A DNA stretch of 11,942 nt from Accumulibacter sp. (GCA_031264825.1 JAISDL010000003.1:1-11942); one strand, 5' to 3'; positions 1-6,574 are shown, counted from the stretch's first letter. A program made the numbers and translations. Notes: generated from the letters alone by a model not told the origin.

Positions 1-334
1 GGCGGCGATGATAATTCGTCTGCTGTTCCAGAGTATCCACTCTACTTCCCGATTCCAAGTAGAGTGTATTGACACCCAAGTGCGCGTTGAACTCGGAAAT
101 GGCGTCGAACGACATGTACGAATGACTGTCGCCGAGAAGAAGTACGGTTTTCGCACCACGCACATTGCGATACAGACAGTATCCGTTGACACTTGGTACA
201 TCAAACTTTTTCCCGCACTCCTTGACGCGTTCGTAAAAACCGATGGGGGCACCAACATTTTTCATTTCCTGAGCAATCCGCCAGTTCTGCTTTACCGCTT
301 CACGGTTTTCCAGGCCTTCGTTCCTATAAAACGC
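1..334 (-). pseudogene. SGNH-hydrolase domain continuing the OafA-like acyltransferase in a shifted frame (runs off the window)
   Basis: Read on the minus strand in the frame with codons at 331-329, 328-326 and so on, this stretch is open from the G tract to the window edge. It encodes FYRNEGLENREAVK..., then KTVLLLGDSHSYMSFDA, then EFNAHLGVNTLYLESGS. LLLGDSHS is block I of an SGNH domain, carrying the nucleophilic Ser. This domain normally follows the membrane domain in OafA-type proteins and is periplasmic. The fragment has no start codon or ribosome site of its own, so it can only be expressed as the C-terminal part of the acyltransferase. It is out of frame by one G with the 18-G tract as given. 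The remaining SGNH blocks lie outside the window. It may be a real pseudogene, a phase-OFF allele or a sequencing error. Confidence 0.82.
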
Positions 335-1526
335 CCCCCCCCCCCCCCCCCGCAAATGACATAAGCATAACAAGGATCAGCGCCGCTGTCTTTGCGTTCC
401 GCGCACTTATCCCAAATCGAATTGGGCGTTCAAGGCAGACGTAAGTCAGCGACGCCAGTACAAATGCAAGGAATATGAGGGCGACGCGAAAATCCCGGTG
501 CGGTGTCTCACCATATATGATTTTAGCGTATGACATGAGCGGCCAGTGCCAGAGGTAGAGCGGGTAACTGATAAGCCCAATGGCAACGAGCGGTTTCCAC
601 GCCAGCAGACGCCGATTGATCCAGCCGCCAGCCTGACCTGTCCCGCAAAAGCCCGCAATGATCACACACGCCGCGCCCAGCACCGGCCACACGGCGTTTT
701 TCCCCGGGAAGCGCGCGACGCCCATCGTGAGAACGCTCGCGGACAAAATCAGGATTCCAAGAAACGACAGGCAATCCCGCAAAACTCGCCCATCGTTCTC
801 AGGTGGCGAATTGAAACATAGCCTCCCCAGAAACGCGTCGAGGGCAAGCGCTTTGCGCGTGAATAAGGGCGAACGCGGCATCAATGCCAATGCGCTTCCC
901 GCCAAGAGTTCCCAGAAACGCGTCAATGGCGCGTAAAAATCAAATACCGGATGTCTTTTGTAAACCGCAAGATTCGCGGTAAGGGAAACGAAAAAGAAGA
1001 GCAATAAAAATGTCAGAGGCCGCATACCTTTCCTCGACAAACCCCACAGGAAAAGCGGCAGTACGATATAAAATTGTTCCTCAATTCCCAGACTCCACAG
1101 ATGCATGAGCGGTTTTCTTGCCATCGCGACGTCAAAATAGCCGCTTTCTCTCCAGAGGATGAGATTCGAAACGAAGCCCGCACCGCCCAGCGTGTGTTTC
1201 CCGAGGTTTTGATAATCGTCTGGCAGCAAAGCGAACCAGCCGAAAACGAGCGCCGCCGCCATGACGAGGATGAGCGCAGGGAAAATCCGGCGGATGCGGC
1301 GCGCGTAGAATTCCCAGAAGCTGAAGGTGCCGTCCGAAAGCGAGTTGTGGAGAATGCCTCCGATCAGGAAGCCTGATATGACGAAAAAAATATCGACTCC
1401 GACAAACCCGCCTCGGACATACTTCGGAAAGAAGTGATAGCCGATAACCGCCAAAACCGCGAAGGCCCGCAAACCGTCGATATCTGGACGATAAGAAAGT
1501 TGTTTAACATATGTCGGACTGCTCAC
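324..1526 (-). CDS. OafA/YrhL-type acyltransferase, membrane domain (acyltransferase 3), ended by a frameshift in a poly-G tract
   Basis: This is the integral-membrane acyltransferase 3 part of an OafA/YrhL-like protein, a family that O-acylates (often O-acetylates) O-antigen or other surface glycans. Visible signatures are YRPDIDGLRA (12-21), the presumed catalytic His in GYHFFP (H31), GGFVGVDIFFVISGFLI (39-55), FYARRIRRIFPAL (about 73-85), LWSLGIEEQFY near 143 and SYPLYLWHWPL in the last third, with about ten hydrophobic segments. The start is GTG with GGAGA (1533-1537) six bases upstream. Residues 1-390 look complete, but the frame then runs through an 18-G tract, encodes Gly6-Val-Leu and stops. 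The SGNH domain continues in another frame (1-334). One G fewer would join them. The gene is visibly less GC-rich than the operon upstream, consistent with acquisition. The family is clear; the acyl group and target glycan are unknown. Confidence 0.9.
   Translation of the reverse strand: MSSPTYVKQLSYRPDIDGLRAFAVLAVIGYHFFPKYVRGGFVGVDIFFVISGFLIGGILHNSLSDGTFSFWEFYARRIRRIFPALILVMAAALVFGWFALLPDDYQNLGKHTLGGAGFVSNLILWRESGYFDVAMARKPLMHLWSLGIEEQFYIVLPLFLWGLSRKGMRPLTFLLLFFFVSLTANLAVYKRHPVFDFYAPLTRFWELLAGSALALMPRSPLFTRKALALDAFLGRLCFNSPPENDGRVLRDCLSFLGILILSASVLTMGVARFPGKNAVWPVLGAACVIIAGFCGTGQAGGWINRRLLAWKPLVAIGLISYPLYLWHWPLMSYAKIIYGETPHRDFRVALIFLAFVLASLTYVCLERPIRFGISARNAKTAALILVMLMSFAGGGGGGVL
334..351. 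repeat. Homopolymer (C)18 / (G)18 tract inside the acyltransferase gene
   Basis: Eighteen consecutive C on the plus strand (G in the coding strand) lie between the last membrane segment and the SGNH domain. With 18 G the gene stops after Gly6-Val-Leu. With 17 G the frame reads Ala-Gly5-Ala-Phe-Tyr-Arg-Asn and continues into the SGNH domain. Length and position fit slipped-strand phase variation. Homopolymer sequencing or assembly error cannot be excluded from the sequence. Confidence 0.95.
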
Positions 1527-1532
1527 GTAATT

Positions 1533-1537
1533 TCTCC
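1533..1537 (-). promoter_or_regulatory. Ribosome binding site GGAGA for the GTG-started acyltransferase
   Basis: GGAGA is six bases upstream of GTG (1526-1524). This decides the start: no in-frame ATG lies near the N terminus, and the family's RPDIDGLRA motif begins 12 residues later, as expected. Confidence 0.7.
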
Positions 1538-1550
1538 ATCATTGAATTGC

Positions 1551-1577
1551 GTTGGGCTTCATTTCATTCAGCCCAAC
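1551..1577. repeat. REP-like palindrome GTTGGGCT / AGCCCAAC
   Basis: A perfect 8-bp inverted repeat, GTTGGGCT (1551-1558) and AGCCCAAC (1570-1577), encloses an 11-base loop. It lies in the presumed 5' leader of the acyltransferase, 25 bases before its start. Its form (GCGTTGGGCTTC ... CAGCCCAACCTAC) resembles widespread intergenic palindromes of proteobacteria, which I recall but could not search. It is a dispersed repeat or hairpin; there is no T-run to make it an intrinsic terminator. Confidence 0.6.
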
Positions 1578-1592
1578 CTACACTGCCAGCAA

Positions 1593-1610
1593 GGCACGGC
1601 ACACCGTGCC
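1593..1610. repeat. Short perfect hairpin GGCACGG-CACA-CCGTGCC
   Basis: A 7-bp perfect stem with a 4-base loop lies between the REP-like palindrome and the heptad element. It could reduce transcription read-through between the exonuclease and the acyltransferase. No U-tract follows on either strand, so I do not call it a terminator. Confidence 0.5.
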
Positions 1611-1613
1611 CTG

Positions 1614-1735
1614 TCAGGCATCAGGAATCAGAAGACAGGGATCAGATCGGTCAGCGGCAGCTTCGCCGCCGGGGGAAAACAACAAAACACTGATCGGTTT
1701 TCATCTGTCTCCCGTCTCCTGTCTCCCGTCTCCTG
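1614..1735. repeat. Palindromic heptad-repeat element, copy 1
   Basis: The left arm consists of heptads TCAGGCA, TCAGGAA, TCAGAAG, ACAGGGA, TCAGATC (1614-1648). The core is an imperfect hairpin CGGCAGCTTCGCCGCCG (1655-1671). The right arm consists of TCATCTG, TCTCCCG, TCTCCTG, TCTCCCG, TCTCCTG (1701-1735), roughly the reverse complement of the left arm. The same architecture and several identical stretches recur at 11490-11625, in the same orientation. The right arm encodes about the last 11 residues and the stop codon of the exonuclease gene. It resembles a non-autonomous palindromic repeat (MITE/STRR-like); no transposase is present. Confidence 0.75.
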
Positions 1736-2519
1736 AACCCCACGCCGCGAGGAATTCTTCCCAGTGGCGCTTGCCGGTCCGTGCGAGTTCGCTCTTGACG
1801 AAGCGTATTTCTTCGTCGTATTCGCCGCGCGTGATTTCGCCGCGCATGAGGCAAAAGCGCAGGAAGACGAGCAAGGTGTTCATCACGTCGGTCTCGCAGT
1901 AGTCGCGGATTTCGGAAATCTCGCCGCGCACCCACGCATCCCAGACTTTTCCGCCGTCCATGCCGAGCTTTCCGGGAAAGCCGATCAGCTTGGCGAGTTC
2001 GTCGAGCGGCGCGCTCGCGCGTATCTGGTAGAGCGCCAGGAGGTCCATCAGGTCGAGATGGCGCGCGTGGTAGCGGTTGATGTAGTTATTCCACTTGAAT
2101 TCCCGGCTGTCGTTGTGGTTCCCCTCGCCCATGTCCCAATAGCGCGGCGCCTCGACGCCGTGGATCAGCCCACGGTAATGGAGCGTCGAGAGGTCGAAGC
2201 CGCCGCCGTTCCACGAGACGAGGCGCGGCGTAAACTTTTCGACGCCGTCGAAGAAGCGCTGGACGATTTCGCCTTCGCTCTGGTCGGGTTCGGCGAGCGA
2301 CCAGACGCGCAGGTCCCTGACCGTGCGCAGGGCGCAGGAAATGACGATTACGCGGTGCAGATAGTGCGGCAAAAAGTCGCTGCCGTTTTTCGCGCGCTGC
2401 TTCTGGAAGGCGAATTCGGCGACTTCGGTCTCGGGAAGCGCCGGGTCGAGACCGTGGATGCGGCGGATTCCGTCGATGTCGGGAATCGTCTCGATGTCGA
2501 AAACGAGGAAGGGTGTCAT
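1701..2519 (-). CDS. PolB-like DnaQ-fold 3'-5' exonuclease (PF10108-type), C terminus altered by a repeat
   Basis: Predicted Mg-dependent 3'-5' exonuclease related to the proofreading domain of DNA polymerase B, a stand-alone cytoplasmic family common in beta- and gammaproteobacteria. The DEDDy acidic residues are visible: FDIET (D8, E10; Exo I), SWNGGGFD (D109; Exo II) and YCETD (Y207, D211; Exo III), with HLDLMD (D156) between. The body is usual length for the family, about 255-260 residues. The last residues, roughly GSGDGRQETGDR, are encoded by the right arm of the heptad element, which also supplies the TGA stop, so the native terminus seems to have been replaced. The start is six bases after the cysM stop, with no strong ribosome site, suggesting translational coupling. 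Its DNA or RNA substrate is not known from sequence. Confidence 0.88.
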   Translation of the reverse strand: MTPFLVFDIETIPDIDGIRRIHGLDPALPETEVAEFAFQKQRAKNGSDFLPHYLHRVIVISCALRTVRDLRVWSLAEPDQSEGEIVQRFFDGVEKFTPRLVSWNGGGFDLSTLHYRGLIHGVEAPRYWDMGEGNHNDSREFKWNNYINRYHARHLDLMDLLALYQIRASAPLDELAKLIGFPGKLGMDGGKVWDAWVRGEISEIRDYCETDVMNTLLVFLRFCLMRGEITRGEYDEEIRFVKSELARTGKRHWEEFLAAWGSGDGRQETGDR

Positions 2520-2525
2520 CGCGGT

Positions 2526-3425
2526 TCAGGCGGGAAAGACGCCGGTGGAAAGGTAGCGGTCGCCGCGGTCGCAAACGACGCTGACGATCGTCGCGTTTTC
2601 TGCTTCCCGCGCGACGCGGAGCGCGGCGACGAGCGCGCCGCCCGACGAGATTCCGGCGAACAAGCCCTCTTCCCGCGCGAGCCGCCGTGTCATGTCTTCA
2701 GCATCGGCCTGCGAAACCGCCTCGATGCGGTCGACGCGGGAAGCATCGTAGATTTTTGGAAGGTAGGCGTCGCGCCACTTGCGGATTCCGGGAATCTGCG
2801 AACCTTCTTCGGGCTGGCAGCCTATGACGACGATCGCGGGATTTTTTTCCTTGAGGTAACGCGAAACGCCCATGATCGTCCCGGTCGTCCCCATGCTGCT
2901 GACGAAGTGCGTGACTTCTCCGCGCGTCTCGCGCCATATTTCCGGCCCCGTCCCCACAGTGTGCGCGCGCGGGTTGTCGGGATTCGCAAACTGGTCGAGG
3001 ATGACGCCTTTGCCGTCGTCGCGCATCTTCGCCGCGACGTCGCGCGCGTGCTCCATCCCGCCCGCGCTCGGCGTCAGGATGAGTTCGGCGCCAAAGGCGC
3101 GCATCGTCCGGCGCCGCTCGACGCTCTGGTTTTCCGGCATGACGAGGACCATCGCGTAGCCGCGCATCGCTGCCGCCATCGCGAGCGCGATCCCGGTGTT
3201 CCCGGACGTCGCCTCGATTAGCGTATCGCCCGGTGAAATGTCGCCGCGCTTTTCGGCCTCGACGATCATCGAAAGCGCCGGCCTGTCCTTGACCGAACCC
3301 GCGGGGTTGTTTCCTTCGAGTTTGACGAGGACGACGTTGCCGCGCGCGGCGGCGTCCGCGCCGGCGATGCGTTTCAAACGAACGAGCGGCGTGTTTCCGA
3401 CGGTGTCTTCGAGCGTCTTGTACAT
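2526..3425 (-). CDS. cysM: Cysteine synthase B (O-acetylserine sulfhydrylase B)
   Basis: PLP enzyme making cysteine from O-acetylserine and sulfide, and in CysM-type enzymes also S-sulfocysteine from thiosulfate; cytoplasmic. The 299 residues match E. coli CysM end to end: NTPLVRLKR (11-19), the PLP lysine K46 in NPAGSVKDR, SGNTG (74-78), MRAFGAELIL (108-117), VSSMGTTGT (175-183, phosphate-binding loop), QPEEGSQIPGIRKW (204-217), SSGG (260-263) and CDRGDRYLSTGVF at the end. The CysM-type VCDRGDRYLST terminus favours CysM over CysK. ATG lies four bases after the hldD stop, and the upstream GGA is 11 bases away, so coupling to hldD translation is likely. Its place behind the heptose genes is typical of betaproteobacterial gene order and not evidence of an LPS role. 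Confidence 0.96.
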   Translation of the reverse strand: MYKTLEDTVGNTPLVRLKRIAGADAAARGNVVLVKLEGNNPAGSVKDRPALSMIVEAEKRGDISPGDTLIEATSGNTGIALAMAAAMRGYAMVLVMPENQSVERRRTMRAFGAELILTPSAGGMEHARDVAAKMRDDGKGVILDQFANPDNPRAHTVGTGPEIWRETRGEVTHFVSSMGTTGTIMGVSRYLKEKNPAIVVIGCQPEEGSQIPGIRKWRDAYLPKIYDASRVDRIEAVSQADAEDMTRRLAREEGLFAGISSGGALVAALRVAREAENATIVSVVCDRGDRYLSTGVFPA

Positions 3426-3429
3426 GGGC

Positions 3430-4428
3430 TTACGAATTCCGCGCGCTCATCCACCGCACGTAGCGCGCGACGCCGGTCTCGACATCGTAAAACGGCGCGT
3501 CGTACCCCGCTTCGCGCAGGCGCGTCAGGTCGGCCTGCGTGAAGCTCTGATACTTTTTCTTCAGCGTTTCGGGGAAGGGAATGTACTCGACGATCTGATG
3601 CCTTCGTATTTCTCCGAGCGAGAGTTTCGCCTCGTTCGCGAGCGCGCGCACGGTATTGATGTTGGCGACGGCAAGTTCGTTGAAGCTCTGTGCGCGCCCC
3701 GTTCCGACGTTGAAAATCCCCGACTTGCCGGGGTGGTCGAAGAAGAAGAGATTGACCTTGACGACGTCATCGACGTGAATGAAGTCGCGCATCTGCCCGC
3801 CGTCGGCGTAGCCGTCGCAACCCTCGAAGAGTTTGACCTTGCCGAGCGCGCGCAACTGGTTGTAGTGGTGGAAAACGACCGACGCCATCCGGCCTTTTTG
3901 CGCCTCGCGCGGGCCGTAAACGTTGAAGTAGCGAAACCCGGCGATCTGGGAATTCGCCTCCGGCAAACGCCTGCGGACGACCTGGTCGAAGAGGAATTTC
4001 GAATACGCATAAATGTTGAGCGGAGATTCGCACGCGCGTTCCTCGCGGAAGACGCGGCCAGCCCCGTAGATCGCCGCGCTCGACGCATAAAGGAGCGGAA
4101 CCTTTTTGTCGATGCACCAATCGAGAATTCCAACAGAATATCTGTAATTGTTTTTCATCATATAGCGCCCGTCGGACTCCATCGTGTCCGAGCACGCGCC
4201 TTCGTGGAAAATCGCCTCGACACCGCCGTCGAAGCGCCCCGCGCGCAGCGATTCGAAAAACTCCTTCTTGTCGATGTAATCGTGGATTTCGCAATCGATC
4301 AGGTTTCTGAATTTTTCGGAATGCGTCAGATTGTCGACGGCAAGGATATTCTCGACCCCGCGCTCGTTCAGCGCCTTGACGATATTGGAACCGATGAAAC
4401 CGGCAGCCCCCGTTACAACATAATACAT
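3430..4428 (-). CDS. hldD: ADP-L-glycero-D-manno-heptose 6-epimerase
   Basis: Last step of ADP-heptose synthesis: converts ADP-D-glycero-D-manno-heptose to the L-glycero form used for LPS inner core. Short-chain dehydrogenase/epimerase fold, cytoplasmic. Seen in the 332 residues: NADP-binding TGAAGFIGSN (6-15), LYASSAAIYG (113-122), YAYSK with Y140 and K144, and FRYFNVYGPRE followed by K178. These fall at the same numbers as the catalytic Tyr140, Lys144 and Lys178 of E. coli HldD. The ATG at 4428 is chosen over an in-frame ATG 46 codons upstream because the Rossmann motif must sit at the N terminus, a GGAGA site precedes it, and the longer version would overlap hldA with a low-complexity Arg-rich tail. 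Confidence 0.96.
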   Translation of the reverse strand: MYYVVTGAAGFIGSNIVKALNERGVENILAVDNLTHSEKFRNLIDCEIHDYIDKKEFFESLRAGRFDGGVEAIFHEGACSDTMESDGRYMMKNNYRYSVGILDWCIDKKVPLLYASSAAIYGAGRVFREERACESPLNIYAYSKFLFDQVVRRRLPEANSQIAGFRYFNVYGPREAQKGRMASVVFHHYNQLRALGKVKLFEGCDGYADGGQMRDFIHVDDVVKVNLFFFDHPGKSGIFNVGTGRAQSFNELAVANINTVRALANEAKLSLGEIRRHQIVEYIPFPETLKKKYQSFTQADLTRLREAGYDAPFYDVETGVARYVRWMSARNS

Positions 4429-4433
4429 AAGAA

Positions 4434-5393
4434 TTATCTCCGATCGGTCGGGTTCGACACTCCCGCCAAGGCCGCTTCGAGTTCTTCGCGCGACGCGACG
4501 GCCGTCCCGAGTTTTCCGACGACGATTCCGGCCGCGACGTTCGCTATCCGCAGCGCGTCGGCCCACGCGGACTTCCCGGCGAGCATGATTGCGAGCGCGG
4601 CGATCACCGTGTCGCCCGCACCCGAAACGTCATAAACTTCACGCGCGACAGCCTTCTCGTGGATCGTCGCGCCGTCGAGGAAGAGCGACATGCCCTCTTC
4701 GCTGCGCGTCACGAGGATCGCTTCGACGCCGATGCGTCCCCTGAGTTCGGCGGCCTTTCTTTCGAGTCCGGCGTCGTCGTCCCAGCGCCCGACGACTTCG
4801 CGCATCTCGGCCCGGTTCGGCGTGATCACCGTCGCGCCGGAATAAGCCGAATAATCGCCGCCCTTCGGGTCGACGAGGACGGGTTTTCCCGCCGCGCGCG
4901 CCAGAAGGATCATTTCGCTGACGTGCTTCAAACCGCCCTTTCCGTAATCCGAGAAGACGACGGCGTCGAATTCCGGCACACGGCGCTCGAATTCGCTCAG
5001 CTTGGCGAGCAGAACGTCGTTCGACGGCGGCGCCTCGAAGTCGATCCGCAGAAGCTGCTGCTGGCGGCCGATCACGCGCAGTTTGACCGTCGTCGCGACG
5101 GTCTTGTCGACGATCAGTTCCGCGTCGATCCCGCCGTCGCCCATCAGCGCTTTCAGTTTTCGCCCCGGCTCGTCGTCGCCGACGAGCGAGAGGAGCGAGA
5201 CGCGCGCGCCGAGCGCGGCGATGTTGCGCGCGACGTTGGCCGCGCCGCCAGGGCGCTCTTCGCTCCGCTCGACCTTGACGATCGGAACCGGCGCTTCGGG
5301 CGAAATGCGCGAAACGTCGCCGAACCAATACCGGTCGAGCATCGCGTCGCCGACGACGAGCAGGCGCGTTCCGGAAAAGTCGGCAAGATTCAT
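4434..5393 (-). CDS. hldA: D-glycero-beta-D-manno-heptose-7-phosphate kinase (single-domain RfaE1/HldA)
   Basis: Phosphorylates D-glycero-D-manno-heptose 7-phosphate at C1 in the ADP-heptose pathway; PfkB/ribokinase fold, cytoplasmic. The 319 residues align with the N-terminal kinase domain of E. coli HldE: VVGDAMLDRYWFGDVSRISP (13-32), PGGAANVARN (48-57, sugar binding), SDYGKGG (148-154), DPKGGDY (175-181), TPNRAEM (191-197) and DVSGAGDTV (255-263) with the GAGD anion hole and catalytic D261. The cytidylyltransferase half of E. coli HldE is absent, so a separate HldC must be encoded elsewhere. The start at 5393 is set by a GAGG site overlapping the lapB stop and by the position of VVGD; an upstream in-frame start would add 102 residues over lapB. 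hldD follows after five bases. Confidence 0.95.
   Translation of the reverse strand: MNLADFSGTRLLVVGDAMLDRYWFGDVSRISPEAPVPIVKVERSEERPGGAANVARNIAALGARVSLLSLVGDDEPGRKLKALMGDGGIDAELIVDKTVATTVKLRVIGRQQQLLRIDFEAPPSNDVLLAKLSEFERRVPEFDAVVFSDYGKGGLKHVSEMILLARAAGKPVLVDPKGGDYSAYSGATVITPNRAEMREVVGRWDDDAGLERKAAELRGRIGVEAILVTRSEEGMSLFLDGATIHEKAVAREVYDVSGAGDTVIAALAIMLAGKSAWADALRIANVAAGIVVGKLGTAVASREELEAALAGVSNPTDRR
4437..4441 (-). promoter_or_regulatory. Ribosome binding site GGAGA for hldD
   Basis: GGAGA lies within the last codons of hldA (CGG AGA TAA), eight bases before the hldD ATG at 4428. It fixes the hldD start and implies coupling of the two heptose genes. Confidence 0.7.
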
Positions 5394-5399
5394 TTCGAG

Positions 5400-5403
5400 C
5401 CTC
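5400..5403 (-). promoter_or_regulatory. Ribosome binding site GAGG for hldA
   Basis: GAGG overlaps the lapB TGA stop and is six bases before the hldA ATG at 5393. It supports the 319-residue start and lapB-hldA coupling. Confidence 0.65.
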
Positions 5404-6574
5404 AAAGCGTCAGGTCGAATTCTTCCGTGCGCTTGGGCGAATACGTTTCCCACCCGCCGCACGCGGGACAGCGCCAGTAGAACTGCCGCGCCTTGAAGCC
5501 GCAGTTCCCGCAACGGTAGCGCGCAAGCCGCCGCGTGTACCCGTGGACGATGCTCTTCGCCAAATGGAGGTCCGAACGCGATTCCGGCGACGACGAGATC
5601 AGGAGCCGCGCTTCGATGAGCTTGTCGAAGCCGAGCAGCGTCGGGTTGCGCTTGAGTTCGTCGCGGACGAGCACATACGCCGCCTCGGCGCCCTCGCATT
5701 CGAGGACGAGCTGGAAGACAACGTCGAGCAGGTCGAGCGAGGCGTAGCGTTCGAGGTAGGTACGCAGGAGTTGCAAGCCCTCGTCGCGCCTTTGCATCTG
5801 GCGGTAGGCGTCGAGCAGACGGTGCGCGACGAGCGCGAGGTAGGCGGGGTCTTGCTGTTCGATGTGCTGCCAGTGCGCGACCGCCCCTTCGAAATTATCT
5901 TGCTGCACCTCGATGTCGCCCTGGAGGAGGCTCGCGCGGACGCATTTACGGTTGCGTTCGAGCGCCGACTTCAAGTGTTCGGCGGCGGCGTCGCGGCGCG
6001 AGCGCATCAGTTCGGAGACGGCAAGCTCGCAGTAATACTCGGCGATTTCTTTCTGCGAAGTGAGGTCGGGGAGCTGGCCGGCGATGTCGATCGTCTTTTC
6101 CCAATCCTTCTCGAGCTGGTAGATTTCGAGGAGGTTGTGGTTCGCTTCGTCGACCGCCGACGACTCGCGCAGCTTGGCGAAAACTTCCTCGGCGCGGTCG
6201 AGCAGCCCCGCTTTCAGATAGTCCTGCCCAAGCTCGGAGAGCGCCTGGAGTTTCAGATCGTCGGGCAGGTCTTCGCGCTCGACGAGGCTCTGGTGCATGT
6301 GGATCGCCCGCGCCGTCTCGCCGCGACGGCGAAAAAGGCTGCCGAGCGCGAAATGCAGTTCGACCGTCTGCGGGTCGACCCGAACCGCCTCCATGAACGC
6401 GTCGATCGCCCGATCGGGTTGTTCGTTGAGCAGGAAATTCAAGCCCTTGAAGTACGAGCGCGGCAAGGAGCGCGACTCGTTGACGAGGTGCTTGATGTCG
6501 ATGCGCGCCGCCGCCCACCCGAGAACAAAGAAGAGCGGGAAAAAAAGCAGTTGCCAATATTCGAATTCGATCAT
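5402..6574 (-). CDS. lapB: Lipopolysaccharide assembly protein B (YciM), TPR protein with rubredoxin-type zinc knuckle
   Basis: Inner-membrane anchored cytoplasmic protein. In E. coli LapB controls LPS output by promoting FtsH degradation of LpxC. The 390 residues contain an N-terminal membrane anchor (about 7-22, YWQLLFFPLFFVLGWAAA), then tetratricopeptide-like helices from about 40 to 340 (for example ALGSLFRRRGETARAI at 76-91), then a C-terminal rubredoxin-like metal site, CGNC (355-358) and CPAC (369-372). All four cysteines are present. The start is assigned from the anchor at the very N terminus; AGG directly abuts the ATG, so no well-spaced ribosome site is visible. It precedes the heptose genes by eight bases, and lapA lies 178 bases upstream. 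The pyrF gene that follows lapB in E. coli is absent here. Confidence 0.94.
   Translation of the reverse strand: MIEFEYWQLLFFPLFFVLGWAAARIDIKHLVNESRSLPRSYFKGLNFLLNEQPDRAIDAFMEAVRVDPQTVELHFALGSLFRRRGETARAIHMHQSLVEREDLPDDLKLQALSELGQDYLKAGLLDRAEEVFAKLRESSAVDEANHNLLEIYQLEKDWEKTIDIAGQLPDLTSQKEIAEYYCELAVSELMRSRRDAAAEHLKSALERNRKCVRASLLQGDIEVQQDNFEGAVAHWQHIEQQDPAYLALVAHRLLDAYRQMQRRDEGLQLLRTYLERYASLDLLDVVFQLVLECEGAEAAYVLVRDELKRNPTLLGFDKLIEARLLISSSPESRSDLHLAKSIVHGYTRRLARYRCGNCGFKARQFYWRCPACGGWETYSPKRTEEFDLTL

Noticed and set aside
8..364. 118-codon plus-strand frame ending in a poly-Pro tail
   Set aside because: It is antisense to the SGNH domain and its Pro run is just the C18 tract; the minus-strand reading gives the SGNH motif in the right context.
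1593..1610. Hairpin considered as an intrinsic terminator for the exonuclease operon
   Set aside because: The stem is perfect but no T-run follows on the transcribed strand, so only a generic hairpin is supported.
1764..3221. Long open frame of 485 codons on the plus strand, antisense to cysM and the exonuclease
   Set aside because: Its translation is low-complexity, rich in Arg, Ala, Val and Asp, with no recognisable motif, and it lies wholly opposite two well-identified genes. Long antisense frames are expected with GC-rich codon usage; similar ones occur opposite hldD, lapB and aroA.
2526..3425. CysK rather than CysM
   Set aside because: NPAGSVKDR, PENQSVERRRTMRA, QPEEGSQIPGIRKW and the CDRGDRYLSTGVF terminus follow CysM along the entire length.
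4429..4566. 46-codon upstream extension of hldD
   Set aside because: The extension is Arg-rich, overlaps hldA, and would displace the N-terminal Rossmann motif. The ATG at 4428 has a ribosome site and matches the family's residue numbering.
5394..5699. 102-codon upstream extension of hldA
   Set aside because: It lies inside the conserved C-terminal half of lapB in another frame and has no similarity to kinase sequence; the start at 5393 has GAGG and the expected N terminus.
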